In this document: positions 20,115-30,948 of the stretch, piece by piece
Layout: the number at the start of each line of letters is the position of its first letter
How positions within the stretch are numbered: the first letter of the stretch is position 1
Assembly: GCF_000372725.1 (NCBI RefSeq)
Contig: NW_005200507.1
Coordinates: forward strand, 215,328-279,327
Length of the DNA stretch: 64,000 nucleotides
Reading direction: 5' to 3'
Source: Emiliania huxleyi CCMP1516
Lineage: Eukaryota > Haptophyta > Isochrysidales > Noelaerhabdaceae
The notes under the pieces: generated by a model
Database searches by the model: none
Told to the model about the DNA's origin: nothing
The model's input: the letters and a program-made list of their open reading frames with translations, nothing else
Made by a program: the position numbers and the translations under genes

Positions 20115-21046
20115 GAGGGAGGGTGTAGAGGATGTAGAGTGTAGAGCGCTGTAGAGCTGTAGAGCTGTAGAGCGCTCTGGAGCGCTGTAGAGCTGTAGAG
20201 CTCTACATCCGGCGCGGGACGATGTGAGTCCGATGTAGAGCGATGTAGAGCGCGATTTTGTTGTAGAGTTTGTTGTAGAGGCTCTACAGCCAAAGCGCTG
20301 GGAAGGCAGTGACTCAAAGAGGTCGAGCCGCGCTAATGGGGTGTCTCCGAGCTTACTGGAGCTCTGATGGACGGCCCTGACTACCCCTGACACACACAGA
20401 GTCACTCTGACGGCACACAACACCCTATAACTGCGTCATGACCAGCCTGCCATGCGTCGCCGGTGATGCCGCATTCGTCGCTGTGCTTCTTTAGCAGGCG
20501 GTGGACTGTCGGCTGCGAGGGACGGTCGCATTTGCGCGAGGCGAGGCGATCATTGTTTGAGCGTTGCATGCGCCATGACTCGCGCCAGCGCGTGCGGGAG
20601 CTCCTGGCTGAGCGTTGAGTCCAAGCGAGTTGCGCTGGCCACGATCGCTACACCTAGCCGAGCTGACGCGCCGAGGCGCCGGCCAGTCGCAGCTGTGAGG
20701 CATGCCACAGCAGCAGAGGCACCTGCCACCCATTGGGCGGGCAGAGAGAAGGCCAGGGCAGCACTGGCAAGTGCAACGCGCCTCATGTCGGAGAGCGACC
20801 GTGCCTCGTTCGCCGCTTATGATGTAGAGTTTGTTGTTAAAGGATAGTATAGTGTGGCAGTTTGGTCGGAGGGCGCCCGGGTCGCCCCGGAGCGGCCCCA
20901 CGCGGGGAGGTGGGTGAGAGATTTCACGTTGTAGAGCGCCTCTACATCGCTCTACAACGCAGGCGCCTCGTCACGCGGCGGATGTAGAGCTCTACTACAG
21001 ACAGCTCTACAGCGCTCTACACTCTACATCCTCTACACCCTCCCTC
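20115..21046. mobile_element. DNA-transposon-like element with TGTAGAGC inverted repeats, copy 1
   Basis: The ends are long inverted repeats built from TGTAGAG/CTCTACA units: the left begins GAGGGAGGGTGTAGAGGATG at 20115 and its complement ends at 21046. Internal TGTAGAGC arrays form further inverted pairs. The middle (about 20400-20830) is closely similar to the second copy at 62767-63968. It holds an open minus-strand frame (starting MRRVALASAALAFSLPAQW, 20786-20550) that I cannot assign. No clear target-site duplication is seen because both borders are GAG-rich. Confidence 0.75.
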
Positions 21047-21525
21047 TCTCAGACAGGCTCGACACAGGTGCGGACTGGCGCAGGAAAAAGAATTCCCTCG
21101 GCTCTCGAGTAGAGCTCAATCGGAGGATCGCCGCTCCGTAAGTAGGAGGCTGCCCGCGCCTGCGCCCGTGCCGCCGGTGCAACTTTGTCCTATACGAGAG
21201 GGGAATCCCTGGTCAGGGCTCATCGCTCATGACTCGGTCGAAAGACCCCAGATTGGCACCCGTGCCTCTCTGGACAGGGATACCAGGGTGGCCCGCCACA
21301 GCCAGCTGTCCACAGCGCCACAACGTATACAACGAACTCCACAACGACCCTGGAATTGCGACTCGCCGCTCCCTTTGATTTTGTGTGAGCTCTGTGTCTT
21401 GAAGTGCCCACAACATAACTCGCTTCCCGCCAAATTCTGTTTTGCCGCAAGCACGGACGTCCTCCGAACTCTGACCGGCCGGCGCTGCTCAGCTCCCTGG
21501 GTTCTGTTCCCACACGTTAGACACA

Positions 21526-22383
21526 ATGCACATCGCGTGGATTGGAAACAGCTACGTCTACTACCACGACCTGCCGCTGATGCTCGCCGGCCTCCTCGCG
21601 GCGGGCGGCGTCTCGTCCTCGAGCGGGCAGGTCACGCCGGGTGGCCAGCGGCTGGCGCAGCACGCCGCTGACCCGAGCGTCGCGGCGCTGCTGGAGCAGC
21701 CGTGGGACGTCGCGGTCCTGCAGGACAACTCCGCCGTCCCGGGCGGCGCCGACTCAGGCGACCGCGCCGCGTCCGAGTCGGCGCTGCGTGACTTCTTCGC
21801 GCCTCGCCTCGCCGGCCGTCGCGTGCTGCTCTACGGGACATGGGGCCACGCGGCGGGCTGCGCCTACGCCCGGCTGCGCGCCCGCTACCCTGACTACGCC
21901 ACGATGCAGCGGCTGACGACCGCGGGCTGCGAGGGCTACACGCAGCTGCTGCGGGCCGCCGGGGCGGAGGCGGAGCTGGCTCCCGTCGGCGACGCGTTCG
22001 AGCTCGTCCACCGAGAGGAGGTGGAGGCGGGCCGCGACCCGCTGTCGCCCGCCTCCCTCTTCCGCCGTCTCTACGCGCCGGACGACCTCCACCCTTCCCG
22101 CCTGGGCTCGTACCTTGCCGCCTGCGTCTTCTTTGCGGCGCTCACTGGCGCGCATGTGGAGGACAGCGCTGCCGCCTCCCGCTTCCGCCCGTCCGAGGCG
22201 GAGCACGACCGCAAGATGCGCGAAAAGCACGGGTGGGAGCCGGGCGAGCTCGACGACGCCGCGGCGGCGCGGCTGCAGTCGGCGGCGAAGGCTGCGGTGG
22301 AGGCGCGGGCGGCACGAGCGGGTGCTGCTGGCGAGGCGCCGCCCAGCACCAGTGAGGGCAGCGCCTTGAGAACTGAGTTGTGA
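21526..22383 (+). CDS. SGNH/GDSL-like hydrolase, 285 aa
   Basis: Single-exon gene. The N-terminal WIGNSYVYYHDLP looks like an SGNH block I with Ser in GNS. LQDNSAVPGG (about residue 65) fits the central strand, and APDDLHPSRLGSYLAACVFF (about residue 185) carries the Asp-x-x-His pair of block V. The fold family includes esterases, lipases and carbohydrate acetylesterases; the substrate here is unknown. There is no cleavable signal peptide, since Met is followed directly by the catalytic strand. The C-terminus is an Ala-rich helical extension. 21047-21525 upstream shows no other gene. Confidence 0.75.
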   Translation: MHIAWIGNSYVYYHDLPLMLAGLLAAGGVSSSSGQVTPGGQRLAQHAADPSVAALLEQPWDVAVLQDNSAVPGGADSGDRAASESALRDFFAPRLAGRRVLLYGTWGHAAGCAYARLRARYPDYATMQRLTTAGCEGYTQLLRAAGAEAELAPVGDAFELVHREEVEAGRDPLSPASLFRRLYAPDDLHPSRLGSYLAACVFFAALTGAHVEDSAAASRFRPSEAEHDRKMREKHGWEPGELDDAAAARLQSAAKAAVEARAARAGAAGEAPPSTSEGSALRTEL

Positions 22384-22533
22384 TCGACACTGCTCGGTGT
22401 GTGAGGTGACTCCGCAAAAGTAACGCGATCGCTGACAGGCTGTGTTCGCTCCCCGCGACCCGTTAGTCTGTCGGTGGGGTGTCGTACGCACCTGGCTCCC
22501 CGGCGCGGCCGCACCGCGCTTTTTTAATGCATA

Positions 22534-23109
22534 CCTCCTATCCCAAAAGTTATTTAGTACCACCCCGGTTTCGGACATCGGCGAACGATCGGAAGGTGCC
22601 GCCTGCACACAAATGGAGTCCAGCGATGTGGGACCTCAGTCCCAGAAGCATGGAGCTTCAGGCCGCGACCACGTGGCTAGGTGGACACTAAAGTGCCATT
22701 TTGGCGCCAAATCTTGGCGGGAAATGACACGTGGCTTGGCGGGAGTGTGGTGTGGCTGCGCCGCTCGCCAGCGCTGCTGTTGAGCGCCAGCTGCTGCTCC
22801 CTTCAGCCAGACGGCCGGGCCTGCGCAGCACGACCGCTGGCCTTCCTCCTGCACCACAGGAGCGCGCCAAGGCGCGCGTCTGGGCAAGCAGTGCGTCTCA
22901 TCGCGATGCGAGAGTCGACGCTGTGACGCCGCCGCTCGCCGGCTAGAATGACAGTGGCAGCATTCGAGTACGCGTCGAGCTGTGCGTACCAGCACTTGTA
23001 TGCGAGCTCATTGTGTCCCTGAGCTGCTGTGGGGTGCGTGGGCTCAGCTGCGGAGCACGTACTGGGCGGCGGTAGGGGGGTGGTACTAAATAACTTTTGG
23101 GATAGGAGG
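22534..23109. mobile_element. MITE with TA target duplication and about 33-bp inverted repeats
   Basis: The left end starts CCTCCTATCCCAAAAGTTAT at 22534 and is matched inverted, ending at 23109 (ATAACTTTTGGGATAGGAGG); the match covers about 33 bp. The ends are flanked by TA on both sides (22532-22533 and 23110-23111), as for Tc1/mariner-type insertions. The 576-bp interior has no transposase, so the element is non-autonomous. Confidence 0.85.
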
Positions 23110-23352
23110 TAATGGGGTTTTTTTGGACCACTTTGTCGTTTGTGCTTTGTGTCTCACTGTGAGCTGTGTGGTGTGTGTACACAGCATGCAGTCAGGACAC
23201 TCGAAATCACCACGCGGTTTTGGCAAAAGTAAGGCTTTGGGCGAAAACGTCACCATGAACGTAACCGAGATGCAACAGAGTATTTAAGCCGCGTCCATGA
23301 CGATGTGAGATGTGTCGACCGGACCCGGCGCCGGCTCGCCTGCGCGCTGCGG

Positions 23353-24358
23353 CTACTCTGATGGCCCCCACAGGCCGAGAGAGAGAATGGTCTCGGCCCA
23401 CGCCTCGACGCCGGGCGAGTCGGGCGCGATCACCTGCGTCGGGCGCAGGTCGCTCACCGCCTCGGGCCCCTCTCTCCCTCCCCTCTCTCCCCTCCCTCCC
23501 TGCCCTCCCGCACACGCGCCTGGCTGAAGCCGAGCTCGCGCGCCTGCGCCGCAGACGTCTCGCCGATGCAGGCGGCGACGGCGCCGGAGCCGACCTGCAG
23601 CGGCGGCGAGTGGTTGGGTGGCGGCGCTGCCACGCGCGCGCGCGGGAGGCGGGCCTCTCTCTCCACCAAGGGCACACCCGCTCGTGCCAGACGCGCACTG
23701 CGGACGGCGAGCCGAACGAGACGACCGACGCGGCGCGAGCGGCCTCCTCCTCGGACGGCCCCCACTCAGCCGCCACCGTCGTGTACGTGTCGATGCGGCG
23801 CACGCCGAACCCGCGCCGCTCCAGGCCGGCGCACACGGTGTCGGCGGCGAGCGCAGAGCAAGGGTAGAGCACCGCCGGCGGCGCGCCGTCGCCGCCTCCG
23901 CTGTCGCCGTGGTCGAGCGGCAGCTCCTCTGCCAGTGCCCTCCCCGTCGCCTTGGTCGGCGTGAAGGCGGAGCGCAGCCCGAGCGATTGGAGCGCCTTGG
24001 CCGTCGCCCCGCCGACCGACGCTAGCCGGAGGTGAGGCCGGCCGGCGCGCTCCCAGCCCTCAGCGAGCACGCCGGCGGCCTCGGGCGACGTGACGACGAC
24101 CCAGGCCGGCGTCTCCTCCGCGAGGGCCGGCGGCAGCTCCGCCTGCCCGGCGGGCAGCTGCTGAAACGCGATGCACGGCAGCTCCGCAGTCGGCACGCCG
24201 CGCTCGCGCAGCAGCGCGTCGAGCTTGCCGTTCTTGCCGCGCTCGCGCGTGAGGATGACCGCGGGCGGCGCGGCGGACAGGCGGGGCGGGCTGCAGCGCG
24301 GGGGGAGGGCGGAGAGAAGGCAGAGAGGGAGGCCGGGGCAGAGGCAAAGTGCCGCCAT
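23353..24358 (-). CDS. hemD: Uroporphyrinogen-III synthase, probably plastid-targeted
   Basis: Cyclises hydroxymethylbilane to uroporphyrinogen III in haem and chlorophyll synthesis. Exons 24358-23678, 23594-23520 and 23460-23353 give 287 codons plus stop. Family features in order: PAVILTRERGKNGKLDALL at the start of the fold, WVVVTSPEAAGVL, LASVGGATAKAL, TYTTVAAEW, VVSFGSPSAVRVW, GSGAVAACIGETSAAQARELG and a final GVEAWAETIL. The first about 35 residues (MAALCLCPGLPLCLLSALPP, then a basic Ser/Pro stretch) look like a signal peptide plus transit region, fitting a complex plastid. Intron 1 is GT-AG, intron 2 GC-AG. Confidence 0.88.
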
Positions 24359-24389
24359 CCAAAAAGAGAATGCGCCGCGCGAATCGAGG

Positions 24390-24805
24390 TCGCACACACA
24401 CACGGAGTCAGAAATGTGGTCCTTGCGCGAGGGGAGCTTGATAGACTCGAGGGGCCAGGATACGCCGCGAGGAGGACGGAGTTGCGCAAGGCGAAAGAAG
24501 CCGCGAGAACAAGGGACCGGCAGGCGGCGGCGTCGCAGGACGAGGCAGAAGAGAACGACGCGACAGAGGAGGAAGTGACAAGGGAGAGACCGACGAGAGT
24601 GGGACGGCCGCGAGGTGGCATGAAGGTTGCAGCGAGAAGCGGCGAGAGACTGCGAAAAGAGATACGAAGAGGCAGACTCCCCAGGGTGGGCGACGGCTAG
24701 CGTAACACAAACACACCACACTCCTCTCCTTAAAATCCCTGTGTGGTGGCGGCGTGCCGTCCTCCCATCCCTCCCTTGGGTTGTGTGTTTTCTTTCTTTC
24801 TTTCT
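24390..24805 (+). mobile_element. LINE 3' end: C-terminal ORF fragment plus tail (family 1)
   Basis: 24405-24700 is closely similar to 49261-49570 and encodes the same basic C-terminus (GPGYAARRTEL, RDRQAAASQDEAEEND, GRPRGGMKVAARSGERLR), here with a frameshift relative to that copy. The tail follows: CCTTAAAATCC hairpin, CATCCCTCCCTTGGGTTG and (TTTC)n ending at 24805. It is a 5'-truncated insertion between HemD and the PI3-kinase. Confidence 0.8.
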
Positions 24806-24979
24806 TACACACACGCACACGCACACGCACACGCACACGCACACGCACACGCACACGCACACGCACACGCACACGCACACGCACACGCACACGAAATCAC
24901 GCACACGCACACGCACACGCACACGCACACGCACACGCACACGCACACGCACACGCACACGCACACGCACACGCACACG

Positions 24980-25015
<36 letters not shown>

Positions 25016-25022
25016 CAGAGAA
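24806..25022 (+). repeat. ACACGC satellite plus GA run
   Basis: Nearly uninterrupted CACACG hexamers (one break at about 24893) end in a short GA tract. It starts exactly at the end of the LINE microsatellite tail and stops about 90 bp before the PI3-kinase ATG. Long open frames across it (THTHTH or CVCV) are artefacts. Confidence 0.92.
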
Positions 25023-25108
25023 AACGACACAAAAGAAACCCAAGGAAGAAATGTGTCACGCCTCCTTTGCTCGGTCGCCCCGGGATTGCACCGCGCACAT
25101 TCGCTCGC

Positions 25109-28100
25109 ATGGCGGACGAGGAGGAGGCCCTCTTGCTCCTCGTCAACGCGCAGAACCACTCGGAGGACCTCTCGACCTTCACCTTCCAGCAAATCGTAGA
25201 GCTCGCGAAGCTGGTCTCTCCCGTCGCCCGCTTTGAAGCGGGCGTCGAGGTGCTGACGAGGGGGCAGCCGGCAACGACGATGCTGATCGTGCTGCAGGGA
25301 TCCGTGGCCGAGGTTCTACCGTCCGGCGCCGCGGGCGCGCCGCTCGGCGTCGGCACATTCATTGGCTCGGACGCGCTCTTTGCGAGGAGTGTCCGCAGCT
25401 GCGCATTTGTCTCGGCCGAGGCCGGCGCTCTCGCCACGCTTCCGTTTGCACGGCTCGACGCGCTCATCGGCCGCGAAAATCCACCGCTCGGCCTCAAGCT
25501 CTCGAGTTGTTGCGCGCGCGCGGCGATGGACAAGCGTGGTGCCCACGTCTCGGAGGCAGAGGTGAGTGCTCCCTTTTGCTGCCCGCTAGGAGTGCTACGC
25601 CCGCGCCGACCAGCACGTGCTGCCCCCGCGCAGGTGGACGCTCGCGTGTGCCAGCTCCTGGAGCAGCAGGCGGCGCAGGGATGGGGTTGCTCCCAGGAGG
25701 CGGAGGAGACGATTGCCTGCGCTCTCCCTCCTGCCAACAGCGCCAAGGGGACCTGGAGCGTGTTGCGGACCCCGAGCAAGCTGCGGCTGCCGGTGGCGTC
25801 TCGGCCGGCGGTGTCGCGGAGCGGGTCACGGGTCTCGGCCAGCGGCAGCCGGCGATCCCTCCGACTCCAGGATTCGGTCGACCTGGACCGCAAGGTGTCG
25901 CTCGGCTCGAGGGCAGACAGCTCACTCTCTTCCGGCTCCAGTAATTCAAACGAGCAGGCGGATCTCCCCTACACGTCTCTGCCGGGCGAGCTTGCGGCCG
26001 CCGACGCCTTCGGCCTGCTCAAGGGGCTGCAGCGGCGCGTCGCGCATCTTCCCGGCGGCGAGGGCCGCTGGCTGCTCGCCCTGTCGGACGAGCTCCTCAC
26101 AGAGCTCGCGCTCGCGTCTGCGGTGGCGGGCTTCGAGGCGGGGGAGCCGCTCCTCTGCGTGGGCGAGGCGCCCACGTTCATCGGCCTCATCCTGCAGGGC
26201 TCCGTCGGCGAGGAGGTCGGCGGCGACGCCTCGCTCGTCCTTCGCTCAGCGGGCGACCTCCTCGGCGCGGAGGGGCTCTTCTCTGCCGAGGCAAGGCCCT
26301 CCGACGTGGTGGGCGTGGAGCCAGGGGTGATATGCCTCATCGGCAACGCCGACCTCGACCGAATGAGCGGCACCTTTGCCGGGTGCAACGCGACAAGGTC
26401 GGCGCTCGCCTCTGCAATCACCGCCGCCGCGGTCGACTCGGCCGCGCGCGGCTCGGTCTCCTCCTCCAAGGCCGGCTGCGAGGAAGAGGAGGACGGTTTG
26501 CTCGCGCGCTTCCGGGCGCTCAGCTGGGAGATGCGCGGCCGCTCGCTGCCGCTCGAGGCCTTCTGCTGCGGCGTCCTCCAGAGGCCGCTCAGCAGCACCT
26601 TTGACAGCACATGGGACGACGGTCGGTCGCGCGGCGGGGGAAGCAGCCCTCGAGGCACCGCCGGCGCCGTTCCCTCTCAAGTGCCGCCCGCGACCGCGGT
26701 CCAGCTGCTACATCGCCTCCGCGACTCGCCCTGGGCGCATGGCGCCCTCTCCCTCGCAAACGTGGCCGCGCTCAGCGACGCGTGCGCCATCGTGCGCTTC
26801 ACGCCCGGCGACGTCATCCTGAGAGAGGGCCAGCCCGCCTCGTTTGTCTGCCTCGTGCTTGAGGGCCTGCTTGACGTAGGGGAGCCTGGGTCGGCTACCG
26901 GTAGGGGAGGGCAGCCTGGGGAGCCTGGATCGCGCCGCGTGGGCGCGGGGGAGGCCATCGGCTTCTCCCAGCTCTTCGCGGGCGGCGCTCGACGCTCGGA
27001 CGCCACCGGTGCGTCGGTGGGGTACGTTGCCGTCATCTCTTATGCCGCCTTTGGCAAGCGCGGCCCCTCCGAGCCGTCGCCTCCGTCCGATGGCGCCGCG
27101 CGGACGTCGACTGCTGCAGCACAGTTGCTCGCGCGGCTAGCGTCGCTCGCGTGCAGCCTCGACCAGTCCCCGGGGAGTCTGCCCGAGGGAGAGCTGTCGA
27201 GCGACCTCGTGAAAGGGTGCTTCAACGACGTTCCGCCGGCCGAGGCGGCGGTGGAGGCCATGCTGGACGCGTGCTACAGGCTCGACTGGCCGACGCGAGC
27301 AGAGCTGGCTGTGGCTACGGAAGCCCTCTGTGAGCGGGCCCAACAGCACGCCTCACGGAGCTATACCGCGCAGCTGCCGCTTCACTTTGCCGTCCGCGTC
27401 GTGCCCTCGCACGGAAGCTCGCTGCTCGTCACGCTGTCGCTCACCCACACCGTCGCCGACGCCATCGTCCTCATGAGGCGCCGCCTGTTGGGGCGCTCCG
27501 CAGCGGGTCTCTCGGGAAACTCTAGCGCCGACACGGAGTGGGTCCTCCAAGTGGCGGTCTCGGGAGAAGTCTTGCGCGGCTCCAAGAGCAGCGCCGGTCC
27601 CGGGCAGGGCGACGAGTCCGAGCTGCCACTCTCGCAAGTGACGACGGTTCGCGAGCACCTGCAGTACCGGCGGGCGCCCGTGCTGCGGCTCTGCAGACTC
27701 TCCGAAGCGACGCTGCCACGCGCCGTCGCCGCAGAGGAGAGCGGCAGCGCTGCTGCAGTGCATGAGCTGCTCGGGCCACCCCTCGCTTGGTCTTCCGAGT
27801 CGGCCGAGCCGATCGCCTTCCGCCTTGCGATGCGCGCGCTGAGGCCGACGGAGGCCGCAGCACACTCGGCCGCGGCCGTGTGGCGCCACCTCCCCACCTT
27901 CCGCTGCGAGTCTCAGAACGCGTCGTGGCTCCCCGAGCAGTTCACCGCGACGGTCCGCCTCTCGGACGAGATGACCAAGAAGCTGCCCGTGGACGCGGCG
28001 ACCACGGTGGACGCGCTTCGCGCGAAGGCACTCGCGGCGTACGCCAAGGCGACCCTCGACGACTCGCGCCCGGCCCACCTCATGTGTCTCAAGGTCGTCG

Positions 28101-30762
28101 GTTGCGACGAGTACCTCGACGGCGGGATCGTGGTGAGCTACGAGTACGTGCGCCGCTGCCTCAGAAAGGGGGCGGAGGTGGCGCTCTCGCTCGTCCCCAA
28201 CCCGCTCGCCAGCCTGCCGCCCCTCAGCAGTGTGCCGCCGCAGCCGCCGCAGCCAGCGCTTGCGAGCGGGCCGCCGTCCTGCTCTCTCTCTCTCTACGAC
28301 CTTCCAGACCACCTCAAGCTGCGAGTCGAGATCATCTCTGCAGAACGGCTCCGCTCGGTCCTCGCAGCGGCCTACAGCAGTCCCCGGCGTGGTGGCGCCT
28401 GCAGCGGCGTGTGGGCTCTCTCCGTGCGACTCGGTGTCTATCATGGCGGCGTGCCGTTATGCGACCCAGTGGAGACGCCAGCGGCGATCTGCGACGAGGG
28501 CAGCAACCCGAGCTGGTCGGCGAGCCTGCAAACGAGCCTGCCGCTGCACCACATTCCTCGCGCCGCCCGCGTCTGCTTCACACTCTGCGCGCGGCCGGCT
28601 GGGGGGCGGGCGGCCCGCGACGACGAGGGCGCCGCCACCAGCTGCAGCCTCGGCTGGGTCTCGATGATGCTGGTGGGGCACGACGAGCGCCTTGCGAACG
28701 GCACGCACGCTCTGCGGCTCTGGCCAGAGGAGAGCGCAAACCCAATCGGCTGCAATTTGGAGAACGCAACGTTCGACCCGTCCCAGCCAGAGCCGCCCGT
28801 CCTCTTCGTTGCGTTCGACCGCTTCGCCGTGCCAGTCGTCATGCCCCCCGACGAAGAGTTCGACAGCGCCTCGGCCCCGGAGCCGCCGCCCCCGATGCCG
28901 CCGCGGGCTCGCCGCCCGGGCTCGCTCGCGGCGGGAGCTCTGCCCAGTACGCAGGAGGTGCTGCGGCTGAAGCGCATCATCGAGCAGGACCCTCTCTCGC
29001 CCCTCTCCCTCGACGAGAAGGAGCTCGTGTGGAGGCACCGCGAGTTCGTCTCGTCCTCGCCCGAGGCGCTGAGCAAGCTGCTCGAGTCGTGCAAGTGGGA
29101 CGACCGCACGGCTGTCGCTGAGGCGCACGCACTACTGCGGAAGTGGGCCGTCCCATCGCCGACCCAGGCGCTCAAGCTCCTCGACGCCAAGTTCGCCGAC
29201 CCGCAAGTGCGCGCATACGCCGTCGAGCGACTCGGGGAGATGAGCGACACGGCCCTCGCCGAGCTGGTGCTGCAGCTCACGCAGGTCCTCAAGTACGAGT
29301 CGCGGCACGACTCGGCCCTCGCGCGGCTGCTGCTGCGACGCGCACTGCGCTGTCCACACCAGGTCGGCCACCGGTTCTTCTGGGCGCTCAAGGCCGAGAT
29401 GCACTTGCCGGAGGTTTCGGAGCGCTTCGGCCTCCTGCTACAAGAGTACCTGCGCTGCTGCGGCCCTCACCGCGAGAAGCTCCTGCTTCAGTCGCGCGTT
29501 GAGCAGTCGCTGATTGCAATCGCACGGGCGGTGCAGCGCGAGAAGAAGTCGGAGCGGATTGCGCTTCTGCGGCAGAAGCTCAGCGAGACGGAGCTACCGC
29601 CGCGCTTCCAGCTGCCGCTAGACCCCCGCATCGAGTGCACGGGCCTCGTTGTGAGCAAGTGCCGGTGCATGGACTCGAAGAAGGTGCCTCTGTGGCTGGT
29701 CTTCTCCAACGCGGACCCGCAGGGCACGGACGTCACCGTCATGTTCAAGTGCGGCGACGACTTGCGGCAGGACGCGCTGACGATGCAGCTCATCCGGAGC
29801 ATGGAGCGAAAGTGGGAGGCCGAGGACCTCGATCTCCGGCTCTCGCCGTATGGAGTCGTCGCGACTGGCGACGAGGTGGGCTTCATCGAGATCGTGCTCA
29901 ATTCGAACACGACGGCAAATATCACAAAGGAGTACGGCGGCGGCGCATCCGGCGCGTTTGCAAAGGAGCCGATGGCACACTATTTGCGCGAGCACAACAA
30001 GAGCGAGCGCGAGTATGCCGCGGCCGTCGAGACCTTTGCGCACTCGCTCGCGGGCTACTGCGTCGCCACATACGTGCTCGGCATCGGCGACCGGCACAAT
30101 GACAACGTGATGCTCTCCAAGAATGGCCACCTCTTCCACATCGACTTTGGTGCCACCCCGCACACACTCCCACACGCGTGGTCACATCTCTCCCCTCACG
30201 CGCCCCGCTGCTGTCAACTGCTGCTCTTACATCCGGACGCGACGTACTCCTGCGCTTGGACGAGGACGCCCCACAACGCACGCGTCTCTCGCGCCCATGC
30301 AGGCCATTTCCTGGGCAACTACAAGTCCAAGTTTGGGATTAAGCGCGAGCGGGCCCCGTTCGTCTTCACCCCAGACTTCGCTCGTGTCCTCGGCGACAAG
30401 GGCCACAGCGACTACGAACACTTCGTAGCCCTCTGCTGCCGAGCGTACGGCATTCTACGCGGACACAGCCACGAGTTCATCACGCTCTTCCAGCTGATGC
30501 TATCGACGGGCATCCCCGAGCTGCAGCGGGCCGAAGACATCTTCTGGGTGCGCGACTGCCTTCGGCTCGGCAAATCGGAGACTCAGGCGACGGCCCACCC
30601 AGTCCCTTCGTCCACAGCTGCAGCGCCGCCCCACGACGCGCTGACCCCCCCACCCCCGACCGCTTCTAGGCGGCGGAACACTTTACGAAGCTGATCTCCG
30701 CCGCGCTCAGCTCGCGCACAACGCAGGTGAACAACGCGGTTCACATCATTGCACACTCTTAG
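25109..30762 (+). CDS. PI3-kinase catalytic protein with three N-terminal cyclic-nucleotide-binding-like domains
   Basis: Phosphoinositide 3-kinase of about 1781 aa (introns 25562-25633 GT-AG, 30150-30302 GT-AG, 30587-30669 GC-AG). The N-terminus has three CNBD/CAP-like folds at about residues 40-125, 315-395 and 540-640, each with F-x-x-G and L-x-G-S/L turns (FEAGVEVLTRGQ, ILQGSVGEE, FTPGDVILREGQPASF). Their phosphate-binding cassettes are degenerate. Two ubiquitin-like/RBD-like segments follow (about 727 and 916), then a C2 domain (about 1043-1235), a PIK helical domain (about 1260-1420) and the kinase domain (about 1480 to end). Kinase motifs: FKCGDDLRQD, GDRHNDNVML (catalytic loop), HIDFG, and activation loop GIKRERAPFVFT, which resembles class I. 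The ATG at 25109 precedes the first domain; upstream frame is satellite. Confidence 0.9.
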
Positions 30763-30948
30763 AGAGGTGCGCCAGAGAGAACGCGCGCCACGGGGGCGCG
30801 ACTCGATGGGCGGAGCGCGAGAGGCCGACCCGAGGACGCATATCTTGTGTGCGCGTGGTTAGACACGTTCGTGAACTAGGCGGCTGTGTGTAGCACCTTT
30901 TTCCTTTTATTGGCACGAGGAGTACATTACACACCGCTAGCAGCCTCA

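Noticed and set aside
24806..25022. CRISPR-like or telomeric array
   Set aside because: It is a simple hexamer satellite without spacers, and the sequence is not a known telomere repeat.
24743..25108. Open frame extending the PI3-kinase N-terminus upstream through the ACACGC satellite and LINE tail
   Set aside because: It encodes only His-Ala/Thr repeats and LINE tail sequence; the ATG at 25109 precedes the first real domain.
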